A DNA stretch of 64,000 nucleotides, taken from NCBI RefSeq assembly GCF_017377395.1, contig NZ_CP061800.1:2294001-2358000 (forward strand). Direction: 5' to 3'. Shown here in pieces: positions 34,977 to 44,453 of the stretch. A program made the translations under genes and the position numbers. The notes under the pieces were generated by a model, which had not been told where the DNA came from, made no database searches, and saw only the letters and a program-made list of their open reading frames with translations. This DNA is from Desulfonema magnum (lineage in GTDB: Bacteria; Desulfobacterota; Desulfobacteria; Desulfobacterales; 4be13). Numbering within the stretch: position 1 is the first letter of the stretch; every line of letters starts with the position of its first letter.

Positions 34977-37900
34977 ATGATTAAGGAAAGAACGAAATTT
35001 TCGGATTTGTTTGCAGTGTTGTTTGCAGCATTGTTTCTTGTAATTGTGTCAGCCGGATACACTTCCACAGCTTTGGCTGATCAGATCACCATTGACCTTC
35101 CCGATGTGGAGGTGAATGTCACCAAAGATGCCGACGGCTATGCCAGATTTTCTTTTTCTGATGACCGGATTCAGTTTATCAGCAAAACCGGAGAGCCTGC
35201 GATTCCGTATCTGATTGTCAAGGCGCTGCTTCCCCCGGGAGCGGATTTGTCAACGGCGGATGTGCAGATTGAAAGATCGGCTGTGAGTTCCGATGCGGTT
35301 CAGAGCGGCGAAACCTGGGAAGTGAAACCCACGCCGCCTCCTGCCACATGGGACGGGGAAAAGGTGATTGTTCTGGATGAGGAGCCGGATGATAATCCTT
35401 ATGCGACAAGCATCCGATTTCCTTATGACATTGTGGGCACTGTCAGCAGCGGCACGATATGGGACAAAGGCATAGGCGAATGGCAGATTGTTGATATCCC
35501 GGTTGCCCTGTTTCATTACAATCCGGTAACAAAAGGGCTTTTTACCTTGGACAGCACTCATGCGGTCATCACTTTTGATCACAAACCTTACAAGCGTTCA
35601 GCGGCAAAACCTGTTGTCTCATCTCCCAGCCGGATTGAAGATCGTCTGAGGCAGATGGCTGTCAATTTTGACCAAATCGCTCCTGAATACCGAACCCTGA
35701 GCAGGGCGAGAAGTGCTGACAGGGACAAAACCGGCTATGTCATTATAACCACCCGTGCCATTGTAAACGATTCTGGTCAGCTTGATAATTTTGTGAGCCA
35801 CAAGGAAACACGGGGATTTAATGTTCATGTCATGACCGAAGAAATGTGGGGCGGCGGCACTGGAGACACTGCGGCTGAAAATATCCGGGAATGGCTGAAA
35901 GATAATTATGTGAAGCTGAATATTGAATATGTGCTGCTCATCGGATATCCGAATCCGAGCACGGGGGATGTGCCGATGAAGATGCTTTGGCCCCGGAATA
36001 ATGCAACAGGTAAGTATTCCGAATATAAGGAATCTCCTTCGGATTATTATTATGCCGATCTTACCGGAAACTGGGATTTGGACGGCGATGGTAAATATGG
36101 CGAAGGTGATAATGATTTCGGAGCAGGCGGTGTAGACAGAAACTATGAAGTTGTGGTGGGACGGATACCGTATTATGGAAACATGAATGATTTGGACAAT
36201 ATTCTGGCAAAGATTATCTCCTATCAGAATGAAACCAATCAGGATTGGCGGAAAAATGTTCTGCTTCCCATGAAACCGAGTGATGATAAAACTCCGGGCT
36301 ATCATCTGGGCGAAGAGATTAAAAACAGTCTGATTGTTCCAATAGGATGGAATTACCATCGAGTTTATGAGGAGAACTATGGCCTTTCTCCTGCTCCTGA
36401 AACCGTTCCATGTAACGTGAACAACGTCACAAAAGCGTGGATTGCTGCACAGTTCGGGGCTGTTTTCTGGTTCACACATGGGGGGTACACTTTGGCATCT
36501 GATGTGATGGATATCTCCCGTGTCGCCGCTTTGGATGACAGCCATCCCGCCTTTACTTTTCAATGCTCATGCGAAAATTCACACCCAGAAGCGGACAATA
36601 ATCTTTCTTATTCTCTGCTCAGAAACGGTGCAATTGCCACTGTCGGAGCTACTCGTGTTTCGTGGTATCATAGCGGACAAACTTATTTTTCTGGAACTAC
36701 TACTAATTCAGGTATGACATATGAATACGCCGGAAGACTGATTAGCGATGAAATGAAAAGCTGTGGCTATGCCTTACACAATATGAAGCAAACGCTTATC
36801 CCTAACAGCACGACAAGCTGGATGAATTTTACAGTCTTCTGCCTTTATGGCGATCCTGAGGTCAGCCTGATTGACGCTGAAAATTCACCAATTCTTTCTG
36901 TTACACCAGCATCTCGAACAGTTTCTAAACGTAGCGGCACAACAACATTTAACGTTTCCAATAGCGGAAAAGGCACTATGGATTGGACAGCAGTATCCAA
37001 TGTTTCATGGCTGACAATCAGGGGGAGTGCTGGAACAGATGATGGAACGCTTACCGTAGATTATGATCCTACGGAAACTGGCAGAACTGGAACCATTACG
37101 ATAACAGCGAACGGGGCAAAAAATAGTCCCCAGATTGTGGAAATCAAACAAGAACAGCTTGATTGGCAGTTGTATGATGATTTTGACGAAGAAGTGCTTC
37201 AGGAAAATAAATGGACTAAATATGAAAGATTCCAGGATGATATAACGGACTGCTATGAGTTTGACAATGGCAGGCTGAAATTGATCATAAATAGTGAAGA
37301 TTCGGCTGTTTGGCCTGATCCTCGCTATGATGAAAATGTAGAAAATTATACAAATGTTGGTATAAACAAGGTATTATATTTTAAAGATTTTCAATTACCC
37401 ATAGGAATAAAGACGGATTTTAACATAGATGAATCAAGCATACTCGATGATGATGCAAATTCCCAGGCAATAGGAATTTGGTTTAATGGTGACAGCGGTG
37501 ACAATTATATGGCCAGAATTGGCATTGATCAGTATGAGGGGTCTAGCTTTATTGTTTTTCATTGTTGCAAAAATTTAACATATACCCCGGCTGCAATACT
37601 CGAGGAAATCCCGACAGAAAGTTTTTTGGGTAAAAATATTACACTGTCAATTGAATTGGCAAATCATGGAACAAGCGGACTGATTGCAAACGCTTCTTAT
37701 ACAATTGACGGCCAGACACATAATTTTGAAGCATTTGATTTCATGAACCATGAAGAGATAAAAGATACGTTTCAAAATACTATCGGTGATAAAAATATTA
37801 CTGTTCATCTTTCCAACGGGATGTGGTGCGCTAAAAATAAGCTTTCAGTTATCCCTGCTGAAGAAGATGAATTTGTTCAGGCTGTCAGGTCTTTATTCCA

Positions 37901-39758
37901 AGAAAAAGAGCTGATTTTGTATGTGGATAATGTCTATATCAAGGACAAGTCTATTCTCTCAGTTGTCCCTGATTTTGAAAATGTTTCGGCAATGGCTGGT
38001 TCAACAACATTTACCGTTAAAAATATTGGTACAGGTTTGATGAACTGGACAGCCATAGAAGATGTTTCATGGCTTTCTATCACTCCAACCTCTGAAACAA
38101 ACGGTGATACCCTTACTGTCAACTATGATGCAAATTCTGGTGACGCAAGAACTGGAAAAATTATCGTTACTACAGGCGATGCAGAAAATAGCCCCAAAAC
38201 CATCGAAATCAGACAATCCCGTAAAGAAGAGGGAACACATTTTACCCCTGTCTGGACAGGTAATCCTTACAATCGAATGAGTTTATGGGTGATCGGCGCC
38301 AAGATTAACGGCGTTCCTCTGTCTCAAGGAGATGAGATTGCAGTATTTGACGGAACCAAATGTGTAGGCTCGGGTATTGTCAGCAATGAAATCTCGAAAG
38401 AAGAGTTCCTGATCATTAAAACATCCCAAAATGACGGCTCTGACAACGGATTTACAGAGGGACATCCTATAAGTTTCCGATTTTGGGATACAAGTACAGG
38501 CACAGAAAAAACCGGGATAACCGCTCATTTCAAAGATATCACTGACGGAGACCCCATTGATATTGATCCGCCAAACTTTAAGGGCAACAAAGATTACGGA
38601 GTCAGCCTTGAAATCGGCGGTGGACAGCAAAGCATCGCCCTGAGCAAAGGCTGGAACATCATGTCATCTTATGTTGTCCCGGAAAGCACAGACATGCTGA
38701 CCCTGGTTCAGCCGCTCATCAGTTCGGGATGCCTGGAAAAAATCATCAGCCAAAGCGGCGGAACCGTCATTCAGGTATTCGGACACTGGAAAAACACCAT
38801 CGGAGACTATGATCCCGATGAAGGCTATAAGATAAAGCTCATCTGCGATACGGATTTTTCCCTCACAGGATTTTCCATGATGGCGAACAGCAACATGTAT
38901 GCCGCATCACAAGGCATCTCGCTCTCCGAAGGCTGGAATATAGTTAGCTATCCCTTTGTTTCTCCGCAGGATGCCATGACAGTCGTTCAACCCCTCGTTG
39001 ATTCCGATATGCTGGTGAAAGTGATTGACGAGGGCGGGAATAGTATTCTCAAAGTTTTCGGGAACTGGACAAACAACATCGGTAATTTTGAACCGGGCGA
39101 AGGCTACGAAATAAAAGTCACGGAGGAGACTTACCTGAGTATCAGCGAGCCTGCTTCATCCAGCCTTAGAGATGAAACCCCCGAACGCATCTTGCTCCGA
39201 AACGAAACCTCCCATTTCACACCGGTATGGACGGGAAATTCCTACAACAGGATGAATTTTTGGGTTGTGGGTGCAGAAGGGCTTGAATCCGGTGATGAAA
39301 TCGCTGTATTTGACGGAGATAACTGTGTCGGTGTCAGCGTTATTGAGGGACAGATTTCCCAAAACAACCTTCTGACCATCATTACTTCGCAAGATGACGG
39401 TTCCGGCAACGGATTCACCGAAGACAATGAAATCCGTTTCCGATTCTGGGATGCGGGCGAAGGAACAGAAACCGAAGCGGAAGCTCCGGAGTTTCTGGAC
39501 ATTACCACAGGAAATCCCATTGACACGCCGACATTCAAGGGAAATGAGGATTACGGCATCACATGGGGTGCGGTAAAAAGCTACGGCGATATTGACACCA
39601 GCGGAGCCGTTGATCTGAAGGATGCGATTCTGGCTCTGGAAATTCTGGCAGGAACAAACACAAACGCCTCTGTCAACCTTGAGGAAGACGTGAACGATGA
39701 TGAAAAGATAGGACTGGAAGAAGTTGTCTATATTTTGCGGATTGTTGCAAACAAGTAA
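34977..39758 (+). CDS. secreted gingipain-type (C25) peptidase with BACON and dockerin-like domains
   Basis: 1593 residues. Signal peptide (FAVLFAALFLVIVSAGYTS), a ~220-residue propeptide-like part, then a C25 caspase-fold domain (~255-640): GYVIITTRAIVNDSGQLDNF, the His in WFTHGGYTL (~500), the Cys in FQCSCENSHPE (~530). Two BACON-type beta domains follow (~638-725 and ~990-1080: VSWLTI, VSWLSI), with a ~260-residue concanavalin-like segment between them. Then a module with TPVWTGNPYNRMSLWVIGA appears twice (~1085 and ~1405), around two GWNI...PLISSG...VFGHWKN repeats. The end (GDIDTSGAVDLKDAILALEI, NDDEKIGLEEVVYIL) is a type I dockerin-like Ca-binding pair. Extracellular protein degradation or self-processing is expected. 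Confidence 0.8.
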   Translation: MIKERTKFSDLFAVLFAALFLVIVSAGYTSTALADQITIDLPDVEVNVTKDADGYARFSFSDDRIQFISKTGEPAIPYLIVKALLPPGADLSTADVQIERSAVSSDAVQSGETWEVKPTPPPATWDGEKVIVLDEEPDDNPYATSIRFPYDIVGTVSSGTIWDKGIGEWQIVDIPVALFHYNPVTKGLFTLDSTHAVITFDHKPYKRSAAKPVVSSPSRIEDRLRQMAVNFDQIAPEYRTLSRARSADRDKTGYVIITTRAIVNDSGQLDNFVSHKETRGFNVHVMTEEMWGGGTGDTAAENIREWLKDNYVKLNIEYVLLIGYPNPSTGDVPMKMLWPRNNATGKYSEYKESPSDYYYADLTGNWDLDGDGKYGEGDNDFGAGGVDRNYEVVVGRIPYYGNMNDLDNILAKIISYQNETNQDWRKNVLLPMKPSDDKTPGYHLGEEIKNSLIVPIGWNYHRVYEENYGLSPAPETVPCNVNNVTKAWIAAQFGAVFWFTHGGYTLASDVMDISRVAALDDSHPAFTFQCSCENSHPEADNNLSYSLLRNGAIATVGATRVSWYHSGQTYFSGTTTNSGMTYEYAGRLISDEMKSCGYALHNMKQTLIPNSTTSWMNFTVFCLYGDPEVSLIDAENSPILSVTPASRTVSKRSGTTTFNVSNSGKGTMDWTAVSNVSWLTIRGSAGTDDGTLTVDYDPTETGRTGTITITANGAKNSPQIVEIKQEQLDWQLYDDFDEEVLQENKWTKYERFQDDITDCYEFDNGRLKLIINSEDSAVWPDPRYDENVENYTNVGINKVLYFKDFQLPIGIKTDFNIDESSILDDDANSQAIGIWFNGDSGDNYMARIGIDQYEGSSFIVFHCCKNLTYTPAAILEEIPTESFLGKNITLSIELANHGTSGLIANASYTIDGQTHNFEAFDFMNHEEIKDTFQNTIGDKNITVHLSNGMWCAKNKLSVIPAEEDEFVQAVRSLFQEKELILYVDNVYIKDKSILSVVPDFENVSAMAGSTTFTVKNIGTGLMNWTAIEDVSWLSITPTSETNGDTLTVNYDANSGDARTGKIIVTTGDAENSPKTIEIRQSRKEEGTHFTPVWTGNPYNRMSLWVIGAKINGVPLSQGDEIAVFDGTKCVGSGIVSNEISKEEFLIIKTSQNDGSDNGFTEGHPISFRFWDTSTGTEKTGITAHFKDITDGDPIDIDPPNFKGNKDYGVSLEIGGGQQSIALSKGWNIMSSYVVPESTDMLTLVQPLISSGCLEKIISQSGGTVIQVFGHWKNTIGDYDPDEGYKIKLICDTDFSLTGFSMMANSNMYAASQGISLSEGWNIVSYPFVSPQDAMTVVQPLVDSDMLVKVIDEGGNSILKVFGNWTNNIGNFEPGEGYEIKVTEETYLSISEPASSSLRDETPERILLRNETSHFTPVWTGNSYNRMNFWVVGAEGLESGDEIAVFDGDNCVGVSVIEGQISQNNLLTIITSQDDGSGNGFTEDNEIRFRFWDAGEGTETEAEAPEFLDITTGNPIDTPTFKGNEDYGITWGAVKSYGDIDTSGAVDLKDAILALEILAGTNTNASVNLEEDVNDDEKIGLEEVVYILRIVANK

Positions 39759-40188
39759 CAAATAACCATATCTCATCTGTGCGGAACCAGGGCTGCCCCG
39801 AAAAGCAAAGTTCCGTGGCTCCCTGTTCCGCACTTTATGCCACGACGGACAAAACTAAGACGGAGGAATTATCTTTTCATCTCGTTTCCATGCTTTGCGT
39901 GGAAATGCAACCGGGACGCTTCGCGTCCCGTAATTAATCCGAACCATGATTCAGATTGTCCGAACCCTGATTCACCTGATGAAAGGATTTACAGGATTTT
40001 CGCCCTGTCGGATTCACGGAAATCTTTTCGCTTGTCAGCAAGGCTGAAATCAGAAAGATCCCCGAATCCTTTAATCAGGGTTCGGACAATCAAACCATAA
40101 AAACGCAGATTAACGAACATCTCACGAATTTTGGGAATTGGCATTTATTTATGAAAACAAGCATGTTAAAAGTAAGAATTGGTAAAAA
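39759..40188. repeat. gene-free stretch with an inverted-repeat element at 39956-40089
   Basis: TTGTCCGAACCCTGATT at 39956 is inverted as AATCAGGGTTCGGACAA at 40089, with inner arms ATGAAAGGATT/AATCCTTTAAT. Related arms flank the hicB gene at 43447. Before it lies a copy of the TTTCCATGCTTTGCGTGGAAAT type repeat with GGGACGCTTCGCGTCCC (39881-39931). No gene seen. Confidence 0.7.
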
Positions 40189-40705
<517 letters not shown>

Positions 40706-40860
40706 GCTTCGGACATCTGATATCCGGATTTTTTCGTTCCCATGAGAGTACCCGGCAATAAATTGCCGGGCTATTTTCTGCCGTCCCTCCGGAACTGAAA
40801 AAAACATATCAAATGAGAAAAGAACCTGATATTTCAATATGATTACGAGGCAGACACAAT

Positions 40861-41241
40861 ATGAACCCCGTAAAAATTATATCCGATCACATCTCCAACT
40901 TTTTGATTCTGCTTCACAATCCTGCGTTTCCGAAGACCGTGAGAGTTCGTCATTTTACAAACAGGAAGGGAATGGAATGTATAAAGGAAGCGGGGATTAT
41001 AAGGGCCGGGGACCAGAACCGGGTTTTCACAGTCAGAGCCAGGGGAAAACCCGGAAGTCCGAGAGATGTGGAAAGACAGCTTGGTATAAGACGGGGAAGG
41101 GGGAATTATTATGTTGAATTTGACGCGTCGGCGGATGAGTTTGAAATTGTAAAAAACCTTCTTACCGGTTCCACAGAAACCGTTTTCAAGGGAGACGTTG
41201 TTCTGCGGGAAAGAAATCCTGAATTCAGAAGCAACAGATGA
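40861..41241 (+). CDS. HYD1-type ADP-ribosyltransferase-like protein (candidate toxin)
   Basis: 126 residues. RVRHFTNRKGMECIKEAGII, an H-[FY]-T...G...I...G pattern, then ...GRGNYYVEFDASADEFEIVK and TVFKGDVVLRERNPEF resemble the HYD1-signature ADP-ribosyltransferase toxins found at the ends of polymorphic toxins and as stand-alone proteins. The H-Y-E style triad would be the His in RHFT, a Tyr/Val pair in YYVEF and a late Glu. The first ~25 residues may be a misassigned start. The next gene, 18 bases on, is a small acidic protein that could be its antidote (inference). No signal peptide. Confidence 0.5.
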   Translation: MNPVKIISDHISNFLILLHNPAFPKTVRVRHFTNRKGMECIKEAGIIRAGDQNRVFTVRARGKPGSPRDVERQLGIRRGRGNYYVEFDASADEFEIVKNLLTGSTETVFKGDVVLRERNPEFRSNR

Positions 41242-41259
41242 CAAAAAAGGAAAATCAGA

Positions 41260-41511
41260 ATGAGGATAAAAATCGAAACAGAGGAAATAGTCCGGGTTTA
41301 CAGATTGCTTGAGGCTTTGAATGATTTTTTTCATCAGCCCCTGAATTTCGAGGACAAAGACACCGTCATGCGCTTTGCACAGAAAAATTATCCTGAAATC
41401 AGGGAATTGTATTATGACACGATATGGGAATGGCTGCCGGAGGATATTCGGGAGAAGATCAGAGATTCCGAAAATGAGGCCGACATATCTGAAAACCCGG
41501 CCCTTATATAA
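41260..41511 (+). CDS. small acidic unknown protein, possible antidote
   Basis: 83 residues, net acidic: IKIETEEIVRVYRLLEALND, FFHQPLNFEDKDTVMRFAQK, YDTIWEWLPEDIREKIRDSE. All-helical in look. No family recognised. Placement directly behind the ADP-ribosyltransferase-like gene, good ribosome site and opposite charge fit an immunity or antitoxin protein, but nothing in the sequence proves this. Confidence 0.5.
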   Translation: MRIKIETEEIVRVYRLLEALNDFFHQPLNFEDKDTVMRFAQKNYPEIRELYYDTIWEWLPEDIREKIRDSENEADISENPALI

Positions 41512-41523
41512 GGATAACCAGTC

Positions 41524-41952
41524 ATGCCGCAGATAACACTCGCAATACCGGACAATCTTTACAACCATGTTCACCGACTGGCACAGACGGCCCGCGAACC
41601 TGTGGAAAAAATCCTGCTGACCGCACTTCACACGTCCCTGCCTTCTCTGGACGGTCTGCCAGATCAGATGATCAGGGAACTGACCGATTTGGAAAACAGG
41701 GATGCCGGCGAACTCAGGAAGGTGCTTTCGGAAACAGTGCCGCCGGATCAGCAGGAAATGCTCGAATCACTGCTGCATCGGAATCAGCTCGGCATCCTGA
41801 GCCCGGCTGAAAACAGACAACGGGCATCACTTCAGCGGGCAGCGGACATGGTGATGCTTCGCAAGGCCCGTGCCGCGGTTCTGCTGCGTTTCCGAGGTGA
41901 GCGTCTTCCCACACTGGCGGAACTGCGCCGGCGGACAATCGGAGAACAATGA
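41524..41952 (+). CDS. unknown helical protein paired with an HNH nuclease
   Basis: 142 residues. The start (MPQITLAIPDNLYNHVHRLA, then AREPVEKILLTAL) resembles a ribbon-helix-helix type DNA-binding element, and the rest is Leu/Arg-rich helix (PDQQEMLESLLHRNQLG, ALRRRTIGEQ-like end). The stop overlaps the start of the HNH gene (ATGA), so the two form a unit. Pairs of this sort are common in large genomes of cyanobacteria and Desulfobacterota. Role unknown. Confidence 0.6.
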   Translation: MPQITLAIPDNLYNHVHRLAQTAREPVEKILLTALHTSLPSLDGLPDQMIRELTDLENRDAGELRKVLSETVPPDQQEMLESLLHRNQLGILSPAENRQRASLQRAADMVMLRKARAAVLLRFRGERLPTLAELRRRTIGEQ

Positions 41953-42374
41953 AACCTTATCTGTCACCCCTGCTCAGGGAACAGATTGCCCGGCAGGGAA
42001 AATATCGTTGCGCCTGTTGCCTGGGGACAGAGGAACTGGCCGGCATGCCGATGACCGTTGATCATATTGTTCCTTCCGCGGCCGGAGGCCCTGACACAGA
42101 GGATAATTTATGCCTTGCGTGCCGCCGTTGCAACGAATTCAGGGGAACTCAGACTCATGCCTGTGATCCTGAATCCGATGAGACTGTGAGACTGTTCAAC
42201 CCCCGTCAGCAGAAATGGAACGAACATTTTCAATGGTCTGAGGACGGCACGGAGATCGTCGGAAAGACAGCCTGCGGACGTGCGACCATAACTGCTCTCA
42301 GAATGAACAATCCTGAAATTATGGTTGCCAGAAGATTGTGGGTCAGCGTGGGCTGGTGGCCTCCTGATGACTGA
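41949..42374 (+). CDS. HNH endonuclease
   Basis: 141 residues. Zinc-holding CACCLGTEE near residue 19, then VDHIVPSAAGGPDTEDNLCLA-type core (the DH and N of the HNH motif) and CRRCNEFRG. The rest, FNPRQQKWNEHFQWSEDGTE, is the usual tail of the stand-alone HNH family (McrA/5-methylcytosine nuclease-like fold). It would cut DNA with a single metal ion. No toxin or phage context apart from the upstream helical partner gene. Confidence 0.85.
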   Translation: MKPYLSPLLREQIARQGKYRCACCLGTEELAGMPMTVDHIVPSAAGGPDTEDNLCLACRRCNEFRGTQTHACDPESDETVRLFNPRQQKWNEHFQWSEDGTEIVGKTACGRATITALRMNNPEIMVARRLWVSVGWWPPDD

Positions 42375-42637
42375 AAAATACAGAATCGGCATTAACGGAG
42401 AAACGGATTTCACGGAGTTGGAGGTTGGAATAGCCCGACAATTCATTGCCAGCTGCGCCACGCAGGGGGAAACATCTGAGGAACTGCCTGAAAATTTCTG
42501 TGAGACTGTCGGGGGCTGTCTGTCCGTGGATGTCTCCGGAGGTTATCCGCTCTTTCAGAGAGATTACACAAAGAAAGGGTTTGAAAACTGTCGTGGAATT
42601 TGAATGGGACGAAGCCAGGAACAGGATTTCGGTTTAA
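42367..42637 (+). pseudogene. decayed hicB and brnT remnants
   Basis: A 78-codon frame contains [29 protein letters not shown], which is the HicB C-terminal pattern seen intact at 43447 ([20 protein letters not shown]). Its front is replaced by a copy of the palindromic repeat CCCGACAATTCATTGCC read as ARQFIAS. Right behind, VEFEWDEARNRISV is the first strand of a BrnT toxin, cut after 14 codons. The patch is a chimera of TA relics. Confidence 0.75.
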
Positions 42638-42655
42638 TCAAATATAGGAAAAAGT

Positions 42656-42940
42656 ATGGATATCGGTTTCGTATGGGATGAGACAAAATATAAAGCTGTG
42701 ATAAAAAAGCACAATGTCCGATTCTATGAGGTGGTTTCTGCTTTTGATGATCCGGAAGGATATGAGGTGTCGGATCCGGCCGGACATGAAGACCGTTGGC
42801 TGTGGGTTGGACAGACTCATCAGTATCGGGTGCTGACTGTTATCTGTACAGAGGAGGAACTGCCTCTGTATCGCATTGTCACAGCTTCTGACGCAGAAGG
42901 GAGGTGGCCGGATGAATACCGCAGAAGACAGGGAGTTTGA
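42656..42940 (+). CDS. BrnT-family toxin
   Basis: 94 residues: GFVWDETKYKAVIKKHNVRF, YEVVSAFDDPEGYEVSDPAG, HEDRWLWVGQTHQYRVLTVIC, YRIVTASDAEGRWPDEYRRR. This is the BrnT/RelE-like ribonuclease pattern (WDE-x-K at the start, E-x-R-W-x-x-G in the core, R-x-I-x-A-R-like end). The last RISAR motif reads RIVTASDAE, slightly off. The antitoxin gene overlapping its end is broken by a stop codon, so the toxin may be weak or silenced. Confidence 0.75.
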   Translation: MDIGFVWDETKYKAVIKKHNVRFYEVVSAFDDPEGYEVSDPAGHEDRWLWVGQTHQYRVLTVICTEEELPLYRIVTASDAEGRWPDEYRRRQGV

Positions 42941-43247
42941 TTATCAGGATTATATGAGAAAAAATCCTCCGGACATTTCGGAAATCCGAAGCGGGACAGA
43001 TGCCCGGTAAGAGCGTCGTGAGACTGCGGGGAGAAAAGACACGGTTCACGTCAGCCGGGAGATACTTGAACAGTTCCGTCAGATTGCTCCGGGGGAATAC
43101 GAGAGACTCATCAGTCAGATTTTGCAAAAATGGCTGGCTGACAGACAAAACGGATCAGTAAATAAGCCAAAATACAAAGCGCCTGAAACCATCATATCCG
43201 GATACGGCATACAGAATGCGGGGACTGCCGGCACAGTCGTATCCTGA
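42912..43247 (+). pseudogene. BrnA-family antitoxin with an in-frame stop
   Basis: The frame starts MNTAEDREFDYQDYMRKNPP inside the end of brnT, meets TAA at codon 33 and continues without further breaks for 78 codons (KDTVHVSREILEQFRQIAPGEYERLISQILQKWL), the ribbon-helix-helix DNA-binding half of BrnA. Only the single codon TAA separates the halves. A shorter product started downstream would keep the DNA-binding part. No suppressor tRNA evidence exists. Confidence 0.7.
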
Positions 43248-43319
43248 GCAAGCTTCGGGCATTGCAAAGTTTCTGATCTCTGATTCGCCTGACCAAACAT
43301 TCATGATCGGCACGATCAG

Positions 43320-43687
43320 TTGTCCGAACCCTGATTCACCTGATTAAAACATCTTGATTTTAAAGCAGATGTTCGGGTAAAATCATATGAATCCTTGTTA
43401 TCAGATTTTGTCCGGAAACGGAAACATGCAAGGGAAAGGAAACACAATGAAACTAAAAGTCATCATTCATGAGGCGGAGGAGGGAGGATTCTGGGCGGAA
43501 GTTCCCGCCATTCCGGGCTGCGCCACGCAGGGGGAAACATTTGAGGAACTGCTTGAAAATCTTTATGAGGCTGTTGAGGGCTGTCTGTCCGTGGATGTCT
43601 CATCATTGGGAACAGACGAAAAAGACCGTATTATGGAGATTGCCGTATGAAATCCGTAACCGAATCTTTTAATCAGGGTTCGGACAG
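43320..43687. repeat. inverted repeats flanking a hicB gene
   Basis: TTGTCCGAACCCTGATT at 43320 and AATCAGGGTTCGGACA ending 43687 enclose hicB. The same arms occur around an empty 134-bp core at 39956-40089. The arrangement looks like a small cassette or a gene trapped between two repeat copies. Confidence 0.65.
43447..43650 (+). CDS. HicB-family antitoxin, UPF0150 type
   Basis: 67 residues from the second ATG, which has AGGAAA upstream: [51 protein letters not shown]. This is the short single-domain HicB form. Its toxin gene is missing: only the first codons of a hicA follow. The orphan might cross-neutralise other HicA toxins or be a relic. The 3' end overlaps the hicA remnant by four bases (ATGA). 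Confidence 0.8.
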   Translation: MKLKVIIHEAEEGGFWAEVPAIPGCATQGETFEELLENLYEAVEGCLSVDVSSLGTDEKDRIMEIAV

Positions 43688-43694
43688 ACAATAA
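43647..43694 (+). pseudogene. hicA remnant cut by a dispersed repeat
   Basis: MKSVTE is the usual first segment of a HicA protein, in ATGA overlap with hicB. From codon 7 on the sequence is the AATCAGGGTTCGGACA repeat arm and the frame closes after 15 residues. The toxin has been lost at the repeat boundary. Confidence 0.65.
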
Positions 43695-43711
43695 AGCAGG
43701 GAGGCATCATA

Positions 43712-43939
43712 ATGGAAACTCAGTTTGACAACATTGAAAGACAGGCCCTTCTTCTCCCGCCGGAAGCCAGGGAGATGCTTGCGGCACGGCTTCTGCACAG
43801 CCTTGACAATGAGCCTCTGAAAGTAAGGCAAAAGAAATCCGGTTCTGACTTCTGGGAGGAACTGACAGCATTACGTCAGATTATGAAAAAGGAGGGGATT
43901 GAAATTACTGATGCTGATTTTAAAGGTCTTCGCTTATGA
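43712..43939 (+). CDS. addiction-module antitoxin-type protein
   Basis: 75 residues: ERQALLLPPEAREMLAARLL, HSLDNE, then FWEELTALRQIMKKEGIEIT. The first half is the pattern of the putative addiction-module component family (unstable antitoxin, L-x-P-x-E-R-x-x-L-A-x-x-L-L-x-S-L). A RelE-like toxin would be expected next, but only a 30-codon frame (43911-44002, MLILKVFAYELERQGLKD) follows. Likely an orphan antitoxin. Confidence 0.65.
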   Translation: METQFDNIERQALLLPPEAREMLAARLLHSLDNEPLKVRQKKSGSDFWEELTALRQIMKKEGIEITDADFKGLRL

Positions 43940-44048
43940 ACTGGAGCGGCAGGGGCTGAAAGATCGTATTGTTTCCATGCTGTGTGCAGGACAAAAAAAA
44001 TGAACGGCAAAGAAATCTGGCTTTTTCCCCATCATCAGTCAGAATGAA

Positions 44049-44453
44049 ATGCAGGTTATTGCTGATCCTGAAAACAGAATTGCTGAGATGAACGAGGAGA
44101 ATAATCACTGGGGCGCACATACTGATCCTCAGATTATTACCCAAAACGGCAGACCCGCATTTGCCGTGATTCCCTGGGACGAATACCAGGAACTGATCCG
44201 TAATCAGGTTGAGCCGGATGAGGCTGATGTCTGGTTCCCGAACGAGGTGGTGAAGGCCAATGTCAGAGGAGAGAGTCTTATCAGAGCCTGGCGGGAATAT
44301 TTCAAACTGACTCGGGCAGAACTGGCTGCCAAGGCGGGGATGACACAGTCGGATCTGGCAAGGCTGGAAAACGGTGATGCCAATCCGAACAAAGCTGAGT
44401 TGACAAAACTGGCCGAAGCCATAGGAATTGATATCGAACAACTCACAGATTGA
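44049..44453 (+). CDS. Xre-type HTH antitoxin-like protein with Phd-like front
   Basis: 134 residues. The front (DPQIITQNGRPAFAVIPWDE, YQELI) looks like the Phd/YefM substrate-facing strand. The back is a clear Xre helix-turn-helix: LTRAELAAKAGMTQSDLARL, ENGDANPNKAELTKLAEAIG. Such fusions act as antitoxin and autorepressor. No toxin gene stands next to it; the short frame upstream (MNGKEIWLFPHHQSE) is not recognisable. An orphan regulator is likely. Confidence 0.75.
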   Translation: MQVIADPENRIAEMNEENNHWGAHTDPQIITQNGRPAFAVIPWDEYQELIRNQVEPDEADVWFPNEVVKANVRGESLIRAWREYFKLTRAELAAKAGMTQSDLARLENGDANPNKAELTKLAEAIGIDIEQLTD

